NCBI GenBank assembly: GCA_018241725.1
Contig: JAFEDI010000128.1
Span: 62,001 to 126,000, forward strand
Source: Pseudomonadota bacterium
GTDB lineage: Bacteria; Pseudomonadota; Gammaproteobacteria; Burkholderiales; Rhodocyclaceae
Reading direction: 5' to 3'
Length of the DNA stretch: 64,000 nucleotides
The stretch's first letter is position 1, and each line of letters begins with the position of its first letter. A model generated the notes under the pieces. The model had not been told where the DNA came from and made no database searches. It worked only from the letters and a program-made list of their open reading frames with translations. This document shows, piece by piece, positions 9,407 through 19,947 of the stretch. Made by a program: the position numbers and the translations under genes.

Positions 9407-10177
9407 TTACAAATCACACGCGCCGACTTTCAGGCGCAGTGCCGCTAAGTGCTCCAAGCCGCTTGGCCCACTCATTACTCCACCTTCGGTGCAAGCCTTG
9501 AAACCCCCGGAAAAAAAAGCCTCGCCCATCAACCGGTAATTCCCTGCCCTCTCCCCGACCAAGTCCAGGCGTACCTCGGTGATGCGCATTCCCGACTCGC
9601 GCACGCCACAGAAATTGCCGGTATTGACTGTTGGCAGGTAACCATGCCCTTCCAATAACACACTATAGGCAATGTCTACGCCAAGTGGCCTATCCGGCCA
9701 CTCCAACTGAAAACCGGTGATCGAACGCAAATTTTCCGGGCTGCCGAGACGCACGCCCTCCGACACGACCATGTCACCACGACCATCCACATAAGCAATG
9801 ATCGACACGCCCTCAGAGGCCACGGCGATGGGGCCGCCATCGGAGTCATCCCGTGCACTACTGCTGAGCGTTGGCTGCATCGAATCATCAACATCCAGAC
9901 GCTGAATACGCACCGTTGGCACTTCTTCATCGTCACGCTGCAGAAACGCAGTCAGCAATATGCGAGCGGGCCGATCCGTCACCCGCCACACGATGCAATC
10001 ACCCGGCCCACGAAGTACACAGTCGGAGGTCCCCGGCATCGTCAGGCTCTCGACGCCTCCAGCATTCCCATCCAAATCGGCTACTCGGGACACGCAGAAC
10101 GGAGCCCCGCCAACCTTCGGGTGGCTCAACGCGTATAAACCGGGCGACAAGGTAATGACTTCATTTCGCAAAATCAT
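9407..10177 (-). CDS. Hypothetical protein upstream of DUF4214 gene
   Basis: A 256-residue protein that I do not recognise. It begins MILRNEVITLSPGLYALSHP, has no signal peptide or membrane segment, and is rich in beta-strand-like segments. It has a Cys at SDCVLRGPGDCIVW and a C-terminal part with EVRLDLVGERAGNYRL. The frame extends upstream to a TTG at 10234, but the ATG at 10177 is the only ATG near the front. It lies 32 bp ahead of the DUF4214 start and shares its promoter region, so it may assist secretion, assembly or regulation of that protein (inference). Confidence 0.6.
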   Translation of the reverse strand: MILRNEVITLSPGLYALSHPKVGGAPFCVSRVADLDGNAGGVESLTMPGTSDCVLRGPGDCIVWRVTDRPARILLTAFLQRDDEEVPTVRIQRLDVDDSMQPTLSSSARDDSDGGPIAVASEGVSIIAYVDGRGDMVVSEGVRLGSPENLRSITGFQLEWPDRPLGVDIAYSVLLEGHGYLPTVNTGNFCGVRESGMRITEVRLDLVGERAGNYRLMGEAFFSGGFKACTEGGVMSGPSGLEHLAALRLKVGACDL

Positions 10178-10302
10178 TCCGACATCACCATCATCGAGTG
10201 TGTGACAAATCCAATACCATGAAACCAGTTGCAAATACCATCAAGAAATCAAGCACTAGCCTCGCTGATGCAGAACCCGGCGAAGGATCTAATCATACAT
10301 AT

Positions 10303-10332
10303 GTCATAGCATCACCCCTTGCCCCAAGTCAA
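10303..10332 (-). promoter_or_regulatory. Sigma70-like promoter for the surface-glycan genes
   Basis: On the minus strand TTGACT (10332-10327) is followed after 18 bp by TATGAC (10308-10303). It lies in an AT-rich stretch that contrasts with the GC-rich flanks. The start codon at 10177 is about 125 nt downstream. Confidence 0.5.
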
Positions 10333-10389
10333 GCCTAACAAAATATTCTGCAAGCTTTGCGCAAGGTTTATAAATGCGAGAATGTATCA

Positions 10390-11571
10390 TCAAAGCGCTT
10401 TAGCCAGCACCATCAGATTCCTTGGCGTCAGGCTGCGCTCGCAGAAGGTGCCGACCTCGACCCGGAAACCGGCTTCCTCGAGGCCTCGCGTCAAGTCCAT
10501 GACCAGCCACATCTCCAGCGGACGGCGGAAAGCGTGGCGGACCAGTTCCAGGCGACGGACTTCGCCGCGGCGCCGTTCGCCAACCGCCAGCCAATGCGCC
10601 CAATCCACGTCCGCCGGCAAGCTGACTCCCTGGCGACGCGCGGCTGCCGCACCGTAAGCAGGAAAGTCGCCGGACAGCAGTTGTGACGGCATTGGCGGAA
10701 AGGGCCGGATCGCCTCTCCTTCGAATGCATTACGTAGCGCGATGAAAGCCAGTTTCCAGGCCTGATCGCGAGCCAGACGCTGACGCAGGCGTTGCGGGGC
10801 GGTCACGGTTTCGGTCACTGCCAGGCGCAGCGCACGCCCGTCTAGCGGTAAGGACGCTTCGCGGCTGACCGGCCGGTAACCATCCTGATTCTGGGCACCG
10901 CGGTAATAGCAGCAGGGTGCAATGCGGTAGCCACGGGCGCCGTCCACCGCGGCTCCGCGCACAAGGCTGCGATGCAACTCGCCGCAGGCATGCAGCGCGA
11001 GCACCTCCCGCCCATGCACATAGGCACGGGACGCCGGCTCCAGCGCATCGGCGCACAGCACCTGCTGATCGACACCGACACGGGCCGCCAGCCTCCCGGC
11101 GTCCTCGCACAAGTCCCGGTCGATCTCCAGCGAACTCACCGGCTGACCGTCGCTGAGGGCCAGCCGGCGGCCGAGGTGGCCCTTGCCGGCGCACCATTCC
11201 AGCAGCGGCGCTGCCACTGCCGGTCCATGGCTGGCGAAGGCCTCGATCTGGGCCCGCTTGCGGCCAGGAATGAACCAGTCGAAGTACCCCCCGCTCGGCG
11301 CCAGGCTGCGAGCCGGCAGCGGCGCCGCATCGCTCAGGTACCCCAGTTCACTGGCAAACGGTAGATGGCCCGCCAGCCAGGCGCGGCAATCGTCCGGCGA
11401 CGCGATCAAGGCTTCGAGTTCGGCATCCTCCAATCCAAGCGCCACCTCCGCCAGCGCCGGCCATTGCTCACACCAGGCAGGGCGATGCACATAGAATGGG
11501 GGTGGCTGCCAGAACGCCTGGCTGTCCTGCAGCAGCGACTGAAGCGCCAGGAAGCGCGCGCGATGATTCAT
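10390..11571 (-). CDS. SAM-dependent methyltransferase, Methyltransf_32-like
   Basis: A 393-residue protein. A class I methyltransferase core runs from ~residue 120: LLEWCAGKGHLGRRLAL is motif I, SLEIDRDL is the acidic loop, ADAL follows, then LHACGELHR and APCCYYR. The LHAC...PCC pair is typical of the Methyltransf_32 group, whose substrates are mostly unknown. The N-terminal ~110 residues are an uncharacterised helical region. It is divergent from the DUF924 gene at 11620 and separated by an AT-rich 155-bp gap from the surface-glycan genes. Its substrate cannot be told from sequence. Confidence 0.8.
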   Translation of the reverse strand: MNHRARFLALQSLLQDSQAFWQPPPFYVHRPAWCEQWPALAEVALGLEDAELEALIASPDDCRAWLAGHLPFASELGYLSDAAPLPARSLAPSGGYFDWFIPGRKRAQIEAFASHGPAVAAPLLEWCAGKGHLGRRLALSDGQPVSSLEIDRDLCEDAGRLAARVGVDQQVLCADALEPASRAYVHGREVLALHACGELHRSLVRGAAVDGARGYRIAPCCYYRGAQNQDGYRPVSREASLPLDGRALRLAVTETVTAPQRLRQRLARDQAWKLAFIALRNAFEGEAIRPFPPMPSQLLSGDFPAYGAAAARRQGVSLPADVDWAHWLAVGERRRGEVRRLELVRHAFRRPLEMWLVMDLTRGLEEAGFRVEVGTFCERSLTPRNLMVLAKAL

Positions 11572-11619
11572 GATTCCGTTTTACAACCCTGCCCCGCAAA
11601 ACCAGGAGGACAACGCAGC

Positions 11620-12174
11620 ATGGCCGCATCCCTGCCCGACTCCGAAGCCATTCTTGATTTCTGGTTCAAAGAAAGCACGCCCAAGCAATGGTTTGCCCGC
11701 TCGGACGAGTTCGATCGTCTCATCGTCACCCGCTTTAGCGCGGTGCATTCGGCTGCAGCCAGTGGTGAATTGCACGCCTGGCGCGCCAGCGCCGACGGCC
11801 GGCTGGCGGAGATCATCGTGCTCGACCAGTTTTCCCGCAACCTCTTCCGCGACGACCCACGCGCCTTCGCCACTGACGGCATGGCGCTGGTACTGGCTCA
11901 AGTCGCTGTCGAATGCGGCGCCGACCTAGAACTACCGGTCGCCCGCCGCGCCTTCCTGTACATGCCCTACATGCACAGCGAGTCGGCACTGATCCATACC
12001 CACGCGGTCCGTCTGTTCAACCAGCCGGGTCTGGAAGGCAATCTGGACTTCGAACTGCGCCACAAGGCCATCATCGACCGCTTCGGGCGCTACCCGCACC
12101 GCAATGCCGTACTCGGGCGGCCGTCGTCTCCGGAGGAGATCACCTTCCTGCAGACTCCCGGCTCTTCGTTCTGA
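11620..12174 (+). CDS. DUF924 family protein
   Basis: A 184-residue protein. The family signature is clear: ILDFWF near the start, KQWFARSDEFD, then LAEIIVLDQFSRNLFRDDPRAF, YMPYMHSES and HKAIIDRFGRYPHRN. DUF924 is an all-helical, TPR-like family of unknown biochemical function. The start at 11620 is set by AGGAGGA nine bases upstream; the open frame extends further 5' but without a better site. The gene is divergent from the methyltransferase at 10390-11571. Confidence 0.9.
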   Translation: MAASLPDSEAILDFWFKESTPKQWFARSDEFDRLIVTRFSAVHSAAASGELHAWRASADGRLAEIIVLDQFSRNLFRDDPRAFATDGMALVLAQVAVECGADLELPVARRAFLYMPYMHSESALIHTHAVRLFNQPGLEGNLDFELRHKAIIDRFGRYPHRNAVLGRPSSPEEITFLQTPGSSF

Positions 12175-12212
12175 CGCCTGGACCGCTCCCGACTCCAATT
12201 CAAGCCACTGAA

Positions 12213-12231
12213 AATAATCATTTTTATCATT
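12213..12231. promoter_or_regulatory. Fur-box-like AT-rich site
   Basis: A 19-bp AT-rich sequence with ATAATCAT and ATCATT units agrees with the classical Fur box at about 13 of 19 positions by eye. It lies ~115 bp ahead of the hybrid kinase gene. The match is suggestive only. Confidence 0.25.
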
Positions 12232-12346
12232 TATCTGAACGCCAGATCGAACGGGTGTGGCGAAGTACACACCCGCGACTCCGCGTAACACTTTTCCCCT
12301 CGGCGGGCATGGACAATCGGACCACCGCGATCCGATCTGCCGCCCC

Positions 12347-14185
<1,839 letters not shown>

Positions 14186-14215
14186 GGGCTTTCGCCCCCA
14201 TCCGGAGCCCCAACC

Positions 14216-14635
14216 GTGAAGCGCCTTTCCACCCTCATCCTGTGTATCGCCTGCAGCGCAGCCTACGCCCACGCTCCGTTCACCGGCGAAGACTTCAGCG
14301 GTACCTACGACTGCACCGGCGACGACAGCCACGAAGGCAAGTACACCGGCACCGTGACCCTCGAACGCGTCCCCGCCCAGAGCACTGGCAAGTTCGGCGC
14401 CTACAGCTTCAAGCTGGAGGTCCCCGGCTACGGCACCTACCCCGGCCACGCCGCCGCCAACGGCCGCCAGATGGCCATCCACTTCGCGCTGACCGACACC
14501 AGCACCCAAGACTACGGCACCGGCATCGCCGCCTTCAGCAAGACCAAGGCCGGCAAATGGAGCTTCAGCAAGTACTACTACGAGCCCGAATTCAAGGGCG
14601 GCAACTTCGGCACCGAGACCTGCGTGCACCGCTGA
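14216..14635 (+). CDS. Small secreted hypothetical protein
   Basis: A 139-residue protein with a clear Sec signal peptide (MKRLSTLILCIACSAAYAHA, cleavage likely after AYA). The mature part is Gly/Tyr/Thr-rich and has two Cys (residues ~33 and 137) that could form a disulfide. The GTG start at 14216 is preceded by CGGAG. It lies 30 bp after the histidine kinase gene on the same strand. I do not recognise the family; a periplasmic location is predicted. Confidence 0.75.
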   Translation: MKRLSTLILCIACSAAYAHAPFTGEDFSGTYDCTGDDSHEGKYTGTVTLERVPAQSTGKFGAYSFKLEVPGYGTYPGHAAANGRQMAIHFALTDTSTQDYGTGIAAFSKTKAGKWSFSKYYYEPEFKGGNFGTETCVHR

Positions 14636-14759
14636 GCCCGCGCACAGTCAGGCCTGGCGCGGATCTCCGGGCCATGGTCGACGCCCCCCACGGGACCGGG
14701 GATAATGGCGGGTTGCAAGCTGCCGGACGAGCAGCGCACTCACCCCCGAGAGCACCACC

Positions 14760-16697
14760 ATGACCCATTCCCGCAAGCAGCTCGAACTCCTCGCCCCCGC
14801 CAAGAACGCGGACATCGGCATCGAGGCCATCAACCACGGTGCCGACGCCGTGTATATCGGCGGCCCGGCCTTTGGCGCCCGCGCCAACGCCGAGAACACC
14901 ATCGCGGACATCGAGCGCCTGACCCGCCACGCCCACCGCTTCGGCGCGCGCATCTTCGTCGCCTGCAACACCATCCTCCACGACGAGGAAGTAGCCAGCG
15001 CCGAGCGACTGATCCGCCAGCTCCACGAAGCCGGTGCCGACGCGCTGATCGTGCAGGACATGGGCCTACTGGAGCTCGACCTGCCGCCGATCCAGCTGCA
15101 CGCCAGCACCCAGACCGACATCCGCCACGCCGACAAGGCGCGCTTCCTGCAGGACGTGGGCTTCTCGCAGATCGTGCTGGCGCGGGAGATGACGCTCACC
15201 GAGATCCGCAAGGTCGCCGCCGCCACCGACTGCGCGCTGGAGTTCTTCGTACACGGCGCGCTGTGCGTGGCCTTCTCCGGCCAGTGCTACATCAGCCACG
15301 CCCACACCGGCCGCAGCGCCAACCGCGGCGAGTGCTCCCAGGCCTGCCGCTTGCCCTACGACCTCGCCGACAAGGACGGCAACCTCGTCGCCAGCAACCA
15401 GCACCTGCTGTCCATGAAGGACAACAATCAGAGCGCCAACCTGCGCGCGCTGGCCGACGCGGGGATTTCCAGCTTCAAGATCGAAGGCCGCTACAAGGAC
15501 ATGGCCTACGTGAAGAACATCACCGCTCACTACCGCCTGCTGCTCGACGAGATCATGGAGGACACGCCGGAATACAGCCGCACGTCCGCCGGACGCAGCA
15601 CCTTCCTGTTCCAGCCACTGGCCGACAAGACCTTCAACCGTGGCGCCACCGATTACTTCGTGAATGGCCGCCAGGCCGACATCGGAGCCTTCGACTCGCC
15701 CAAATTCGTCGGCGAACCGGTGGGCAGCGTAATCCGCCTGGACGGCAAGCAGCGCCGCTGGTTCGACACCACCAGCGCCGTCGAGCTGCACAACGGCGAC
15801 GGCCTCAGCTTCTACGACCGCAAGGGCGAGCTGGTCGGCCTGCGGGTGAACCGCGCCGAGCGCGTCGGCGAGGACTTCCGCGTGCACACCGCCGACGCGG
15901 TACCCGCAGAGCTCTTCCCCGGCAGCGGCGTGTTCCGCAACCGCGACCATGAGTTCGAGAAGATGCTCGAGAAGAAGTCCGCCGAGCGCCGCATCGCCGT
16001 CGACCTGCGCCTCACAGAGACGCCGGACGGCTTCGCGCTGACCCTCACCGACGAAACCGGCGTATCCGCCAGCGCCGAACTGCCCCACGCCAAGGAGCCC
16101 GCCAAGGACGCCGAGCGCGCCCTCGCCGGCCTGCGTGACAACCTGGGCAAGCTCGGCGCGACGATCTTCAGCGCCCGCGCCATCGAACTGCAGCTCGACC
16201 AAGCCTGGTTCCTGCCCGCCGGCGCCATCAACGCGCTGCGCCGGGAGGCCGTGGACAAGCTGGAAGCAGCCCGCCTCGCCGCGCTGGCGCCGCTGCCGCG
16301 CCGCGCGGCGGTCGAGCCGCCGGTGCCGTATCCGCAGACAGAACTCAGCTACCTGGCCAACGTGCTCAACCAGAAGGCACGGGACTTCTACCAGCGCCAC
16401 GGCGTGCAACTGATCGAAGCCGCCTACGAGGCCAACGAGCACGTGGACGACGCCTCGTTGATGATTACCAAGCACTGCCTGCGCTACAGCTTCAACCTGT
16501 GCCCGAAGGAAGTGAAGGGCATCCGCCCCGACCCGATGACGCTCATCAACGGCAAGGAAAAGCTGACCCTCCGGTTCGACTGCAAGCGCTGCGAGATGCA
16601 CGTGGTCGGCAAGATCCGCCAGTCCGTACTCGACATGCCGGCGGTGCCGGTGGTCTTCCATGCCAAGGTGCCGGACGGCTTCCACGCACCCCATTGA
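14760..16697 (+). CDS. rlhA: 23S rRNA 5-hydroxycytidine synthase (U32 peptidase family)
   Basis: A 645-residue protein that closely follows E. coli RlhA (YdcP) along its length. It has LELLAPA and HGADAVYIGGPAFGAR at the N-terminus, then LHASTQTDIR, FFVHGALCVAFSGQCYISH, GECSQACRLPY and SFKIEGRYKD. A DUF3656 region lies in the middle, and the C-terminus has KHCLRYSFNLCPKE and FDCKRCEMHV. RlhA hydroxylates a cytidine in the peptidyl-transferase region of 23S rRNA. The conserved Cys residues are likely iron-sulfur or redox ligands. The gene appears monocistronic, with a hairpin after its stop. Confidence 0.92.
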   Translation: MTHSRKQLELLAPAKNADIGIEAINHGADAVYIGGPAFGARANAENTIADIERLTRHAHRFGARIFVACNTILHDEEVASAERLIRQLHEAGADALIVQDMGLLELDLPPIQLHASTQTDIRHADKARFLQDVGFSQIVLAREMTLTEIRKVAAATDCALEFFVHGALCVAFSGQCYISHAHTGRSANRGECSQACRLPYDLADKDGNLVASNQHLLSMKDNNQSANLRALADAGISSFKIEGRYKDMAYVKNITAHYRLLLDEIMEDTPEYSRTSAGRSTFLFQPLADKTFNRGATDYFVNGRQADIGAFDSPKFVGEPVGSVIRLDGKQRRWFDTTSAVELHNGDGLSFYDRKGELVGLRVNRAERVGEDFRVHTADAVPAELFPGSGVFRNRDHEFEKMLEKKSAERRIAVDLRLTETPDGFALTLTDETGVSASAELPHAKEPAKDAERALAGLRDNLGKLGATIFSARAIELQLDQAWFLPAGAINALRREAVDKLEAARLAALAPLPRRAAVEPPVPYPQTELSYLANVLNQKARDFYQRHGVQLIEAAYEANEHVDDASLMITKHCLRYSFNLCPKEVKGIRPDPMTLINGKEKLTLRFDCKRCEMHVVGKIRQSVLDMPAVPVVFHAKVPDGFHAPH

Positions 16698-16703
16698 ACT
16701 CCG

Positions 16704-16729
16704 TGGAGGGCGGATTCATTCGCCCTCCA
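16704..16729 (+). terminator. Hairpin after rlhA
   Basis: A perfect 9-bp stem (TGGAGGGCG/CGCCCTCCA) with an 8-nt loop starts 6 nt after the rlhA stop. No T-run follows, so intrinsic termination is uncertain. Confidence 0.4.
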
Positions 16730-16758
16730 TACCTCCGTCAAACTCCACACCCGTCCCC

Positions 16759-17442
16759 ATGAAGATCGCCCTTGCCGTCGTCCTGCTGCTCCTCGCCCTG
16801 ATCGTCGGCCCTGCCGCGTGGCAGTACACCCACTTCGACCCAAAGGCCGTGCCGACGTCCGGCCTGCCGTGGCAGATCGACGTTTTGCCGGGGGGCGAGG
16901 CGCGGGTCTTCGGGCTGACCCTCGGGCGCAGCACACTGGCCGACGCGCGCGCCCGCTTCGGTGACGAGTTACAGCTGGCGGTGATCGCCGAGCCGAACGA
17001 GACGGGCAACGTGGAAGGCTATTACGAGAGCGTCACCACCGGCTTCGTGGCCGGCAAGCTGATCCTCACTGCCGACTTCGACAAAGCCACAATTGAGGGC
17101 ATGCGCGAGCGCTCGCCGAAGACCGAGTACATGCAGAGCACCACCCGCAAGGCCACGCTGGCCGACGCCGACCGGGCCGCCGCCCTCGCCGCGCCGATCC
17201 GCGGCCTGGCCTTCATCCCCAGCGTCAATCTGGACGACGCGGTGATCCAGGAACGCTTTGGCACGCCAGCCGAGCGCATCCGCGTCAATGATCACCTGGA
17301 ACACCTGCTCTACCCGGAAAAGGGCCTGGACCTGGTGCTCGACAGCAAGGGCAAGGAGCTCCTGCAATACGTCGCGCCAGCCCGCTTCGAGGCCCTGCGC
17401 GCCCCGCTCAAGGCCCAGGCCGTGGCGCCGGCCAAGCCCTGA
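16759..17442 (+). CDS. Membrane-anchored conserved hypothetical protein
   Basis: A 227-residue protein whose first ~22 residues form one hydrophobic segment (MKIALAVVLLLLALIVGPAA), an uncleaved anchor or signal peptide. The rest is soluble, with GEARVFGLTLGRSTLADARARFG near residue 50 and LDLVLDSKGKELLQYV near the C-terminus. I do not recognise the family. The ATG at 16759 is chosen because it begins the hydrophobic segment; the longer open frame reads through the upstream intergenic hairpin. It is convergent with mdcH. Confidence 0.75.
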   Translation: MKIALAVVLLLLALIVGPAAWQYTHFDPKAVPTSGLPWQIDVLPGGEARVFGLTLGRSTLADARARFGDELQLAVIAEPNETGNVEGYYESVTTGFVAGKLILTADFDKATIEGMRERSPKTEYMQSTTRKATLADADRAAALAAPIRGLAFIPSVNLDDAVIQERFGTPAERIRVNDHLEHLLYPEKGLDLVLDSKGKELLQYVAPARFEALRAPLKAQAVAPAKP

Positions 17443-17450
17443 ACCCCACT

Positions 17451-17488
17451 CGCTGAGCCCGGCTCAGCGCGCGGGATTAGCCCCGCGC
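17451..17488. terminator. Two hairpins between convergent genes
   Basis: CGCTGAGC/GCTCAGCG with a 3-nt loop (17451-17469) is followed by GCGCGGG/CCCGCGC (17469-17488), which covers the mdcH stop codon. Neither has a T-tract. They could limit convergent transcription in both directions. Confidence 0.35.
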
Positions 17489-18388
17489 CGTTACCCAGTC
17501 GACGATGCCGGCGGCGCTGCGGAAATCGTCCGACGCGCGTACCGGCACTCCGCTGCCCCTTTCGCCCCACATGCGCGCCAGCGCGTTGCCAGGACCGATC
17601 TCCAGCACCGCGTCCGGCTGCATCTCCAGCACCGCGCCGAGGCAGGCATCCCAGTCCAGCGGCGTGCTGATCTGGCGCGCCAGCGCGTCCATACCGTCGG
17701 CCGTAGTGCGGGCCGCCCGTCCGTCGATGGCGCTGAAAACTGGGAACGCCAGCCGGCCGTCTCGGTACGGTTCCAGCAAGGTCGCGAAGCCGGCACTAGC
17801 GGCGGCGAGCAGCGGCGTATGAGACGGCGTTCCGACGCCGAGACGCACCACCCGGCTGGCCCCGGCCACCTGCGCCAGTCCTTCGGCTTCATTCAGCCCG
17901 GCGGCACGCCCACCGAGCACGAAGTGGTCCGGCCCGTTGCGGATCGCCACCTGCAGATCGCAGCGTACAGCCAGTTCTGCCACCACGTCGGCACGCAGGC
18001 CGAGCACCGCCAGCAAACCCGCCGGGCCGTCCACACAGGCGTCCATCAGTTCGGCGCGCCGCGCGCACAGTTCCACACCGGCCTCCAGCGGGAAAGCCCC
18101 GGCAGCGCAGCAGGCCGCCATCTCGCCGAGGGAATAGCCGGCCACGCACACAGGCCGCGGCAGCGCGAGCTGCAACTGGCGCCACAGGTGCATCTGGTAG
18201 GCGAAGATCAGCGGCTGGGCAACCCGGTTGGCCTGCAGTTCGACGACGGACGGTGCCGCCGCACTCCAGGTTGCCGGGATCGCCTCAGCCAGCGCCGCCT
18301 CCAGTTCGGGCGATGCACCTTGCCGCAAGGCGTCGAAATGGGCCGGCTGCTGGTTGCCCTGCCCGCTGAACAGAATCGCCAAGCGCAT
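17477..18388 (-). CDS. mdcH: Malonate decarboxylase malonyl transferase, MdcH
   Basis: Malonyl-CoA:ACP transacylase of the malonate decarboxylase system, which charges the acyl carrier MdcC. The 303 residues start MRLAILFSGQGNQ and carry the nucleophile elbow GYSLGEMAA with Ser86. RVVRLGVGTPSHTPLL holds the partner His region. The start at 18388 is where similarity to FabD-like proteins begins; the frame is open well upstream but only as a shadow of mdcB. Last gene of the mdc operon, 8 bp after mdcB. Confidence 0.92.
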   Translation of the reverse strand: MRLAILFSGQGNQQPAHFDALRQGASPELEAALAEAIPATWSAAAPSVVELQANRVAQPLIFAYQMHLWRQLQLALPRPVCVAGYSLGEMAACCAAGAFPLEAGVELCARRAELMDACVDGPAGLLAVLGLRADVVAELAVRCDLQVAIRNGPDHFVLGGRAAGLNEAEGLAQVAGASRVVRLGVGTPSHTPLLAAASAGFATLLEPYRDGRLAFPVFSAIDGRAARTTADGMDALARQISTPLDWDACLGAVLEMQPDAVLEIGPGNALARMWGERGSGVPVRASDDFRSAAGIVDWVTARG

Positions 18389-18396
18389 GGGTGGCC

Positions 18397-19275
18397 TCAG
18401 AGTGCGTCGAGAAACAGCGTGACCCCGAGCAGGTCGGCGCTGCCGCCGGGACTCAGGTTGCGCGCGACGAATTCCCGGTGGATGTGCTGCGCCCTCGCCT
18501 CCCAGCCGTCCGCGGCTACGCCACCGGCAGCGAGAAAATCCAGCGCACGCCACTGGGCGAAAGCCAGGCCTTCCGGCCCGCCGCGCCACAGCAAATTGGT
18601 GTCATCCAGGCGAGCGATCAGCGCGAACAGGCATTGCAGCGCCGCCCGTTGCGGATCGCCCGTCAGGCACAGAGCGTCCCGGTAAGCCGGCAAACCCACC
18701 TCCAGCGCCGCCGGAAAACCATCCGCAGCCTCCCGCCGGGCACCGCCGCTGCCGTAGCGCCGCGCCACCTCGGCCCCGTGGCTGTGGGATGTGGAACTAG
18801 CCGAACCGAGGATCGCCGCGCCCCAACGCCGTGTCACCTCGGCGCACACGTCGGCCGCGGCAAAATCACGCCCCTCCGTATGCAGAGCACCGGCGGCCGC
18901 ACACAGCAAGCCGATATTGAAGATGGCTCCGCGGTGCGTGTTGATACCGCTGGTCGCCTGCAGCATCTTGGCCTCCGCCGCCACGCCGAGCTGACGCAGC
19001 GGTTCGAAGGACGGGCCGGCGGCGCCGACGCGGGCGATCTCGGGGAAGTAGTCGCGCAGGGACTGCAGGCTGCGCACGAAGGTCCGGAAGTCCATGTCCG
19101 TATGGCTGCCGGAATCGGCCGGGCTGACCAGGCCGGGCTTGGGCGACAGTTCCACCTCCCGGTACAGGGCGCGGATGGCCAGGCTGCCGACGCGGACCGC
19201 AAAGCCCTCTCCGGCGGCGGTGGGCAAACCGGCCGGGCGGACATCCTCCCGGCGCTGGGCAAGGGCGTCAGACAT
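18397..19275 (-). CDS. mdcB: Triphosphoribosyl-dephospho-CoA synthase, MdcB
   Basis: Makes 2'-(5''-triphosphoribosyl)-3'-dephospho-CoA, precursor of the MdcC prosthetic group, from ATP and dephospho-CoA. The 292-residue protein has the CitG-family signatures LSPKPGLVSPADSGSHTDM, INTHRGAIFNIGLLCAAAG and SHSHGAEVARRYG. Its ATG at 19275 overlaps the mdcG coding end by 8 bp. It works with MdcG (the transferase), and the pair is always linked to malonate or citrate lyase carrier proteins. Confidence 0.94.
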   Translation of the reverse strand: MSDALAQRREDVRPAGLPTAAGEGFAVRVGSLAIRALYREVELSPKPGLVSPADSGSHTDMDFRTFVRSLQSLRDYFPEIARVGAAGPSFEPLRQLGVAAEAKMLQATSGINTHRGAIFNIGLLCAAAGALHTEGRDFAAADVCAEVTRRWGAAILGSASSTSHSHGAEVARRYGSGGARREAADGFPAALEVGLPAYRDALCLTGDPQRAALQCLFALIARLDDTNLLWRGGPEGLAFAQWRALDFLAAGGVAADGWEARAQHIHREFVARNLSPGGSADLLGVTLFLDAL

Positions 19276-19936
19276 TCAGCGCATCCTCCTCGAACTGTTC
19301 CAGCACCACCGACAGCGGCAGCAAGCCAACGTCCACGCCGCCCTTCACGAGCACCCGCGCGTCGGCCTTGCCCCACGCCGCAGCCAGCTCCCGCCAGGCC
19401 ACCGCGCAGCCATCCGGGAAGCGGACCTCCCCGTCGAGCCCACAAGGCAGTGCCGCCGCCCCGTCGGCAAGCAAACGCAGGCAGGCCTCGGCCTGGTCGG
19501 CGGAAGCCACGTCGCAGATCAGGTCCACATCGGACTCCGCGTGGCGGTAGCCCTCGCCACTCAACGCCTCCCAGGCCAGCGAGCCGTAGACGCCGACGCT
19601 CACGCCGGCCGCCGCCAGCCGATCCGCCAAGGCCGCCAGCGGCGCGGCCACCTCGGCGGCCAGCCGATGCAGGCAATCCTCAACAGCCAGCGGACGGCGG
19701 ATCTGCAGCAGATCCGCCCGCTCCACCAGGCAGCCGACGCGCCGGCGCCCTTCGGCAGCCGGCAGGGTCAGCCCCAACAGCGCTTCGCTGCCACCGGTCA
19801 ACTGGCGCGCGACCACCAGCGGGCGGCCGACGGCGATCCACGCGGCAACTCGCGCCGACAGGGCTTCGTCGAGCGCCCCACACAGGAAGCGCACTGGCGC
19901 CCCTTCGCGCACCGTGGCCAGATCGTGGCGACGCAT
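19268..19936 (-). CDS. mdcG: Malonate decarboxylase holo-ACP synthase, MdcG
   Basis: A phosphoribosyl-dephospho-CoA transferase that attaches the prosthetic group to the MdcC serine. The 222 residues include the nucleotidyltransferase-like core VYGSLAWEALSG and SDVDLICDV (residues ~117-143), the pattern of MdcG/CitX-type transferases. It lies 11 bp after mdcE and overlaps mdcB by 8 bp. The N-terminal part (RFLCGALDEALSARV...GRPLVVARQ) also matches the family. Confidence 0.93.
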   Translation of the reverse strand: MRRHDLATVREGAPVRFLCGALDEALSARVAAWIAVGRPLVVARQLTGGSEALLGLTLPAAEGRRRVGCLVERADLLQIRRPLAVEDCLHRLAAEVAAPLAALADRLAAAGVSVGVYGSLAWEALSGEGYRHAESDVDLICDVASADQAEACLRLLADGAAALPCGLDGEVRFPDGCAVAWRELAAAWGKADARVLVKGGVDVGLLPLSVVLEQFEEDALNV

Positions 19937-19947
19937 GGCGGCGTGCC

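Noticed and set aside
15066-16694. Minus-strand 542-codon open frame
   Set aside because: It is the exact antisense of rlhA, which matches a known protein end to end.
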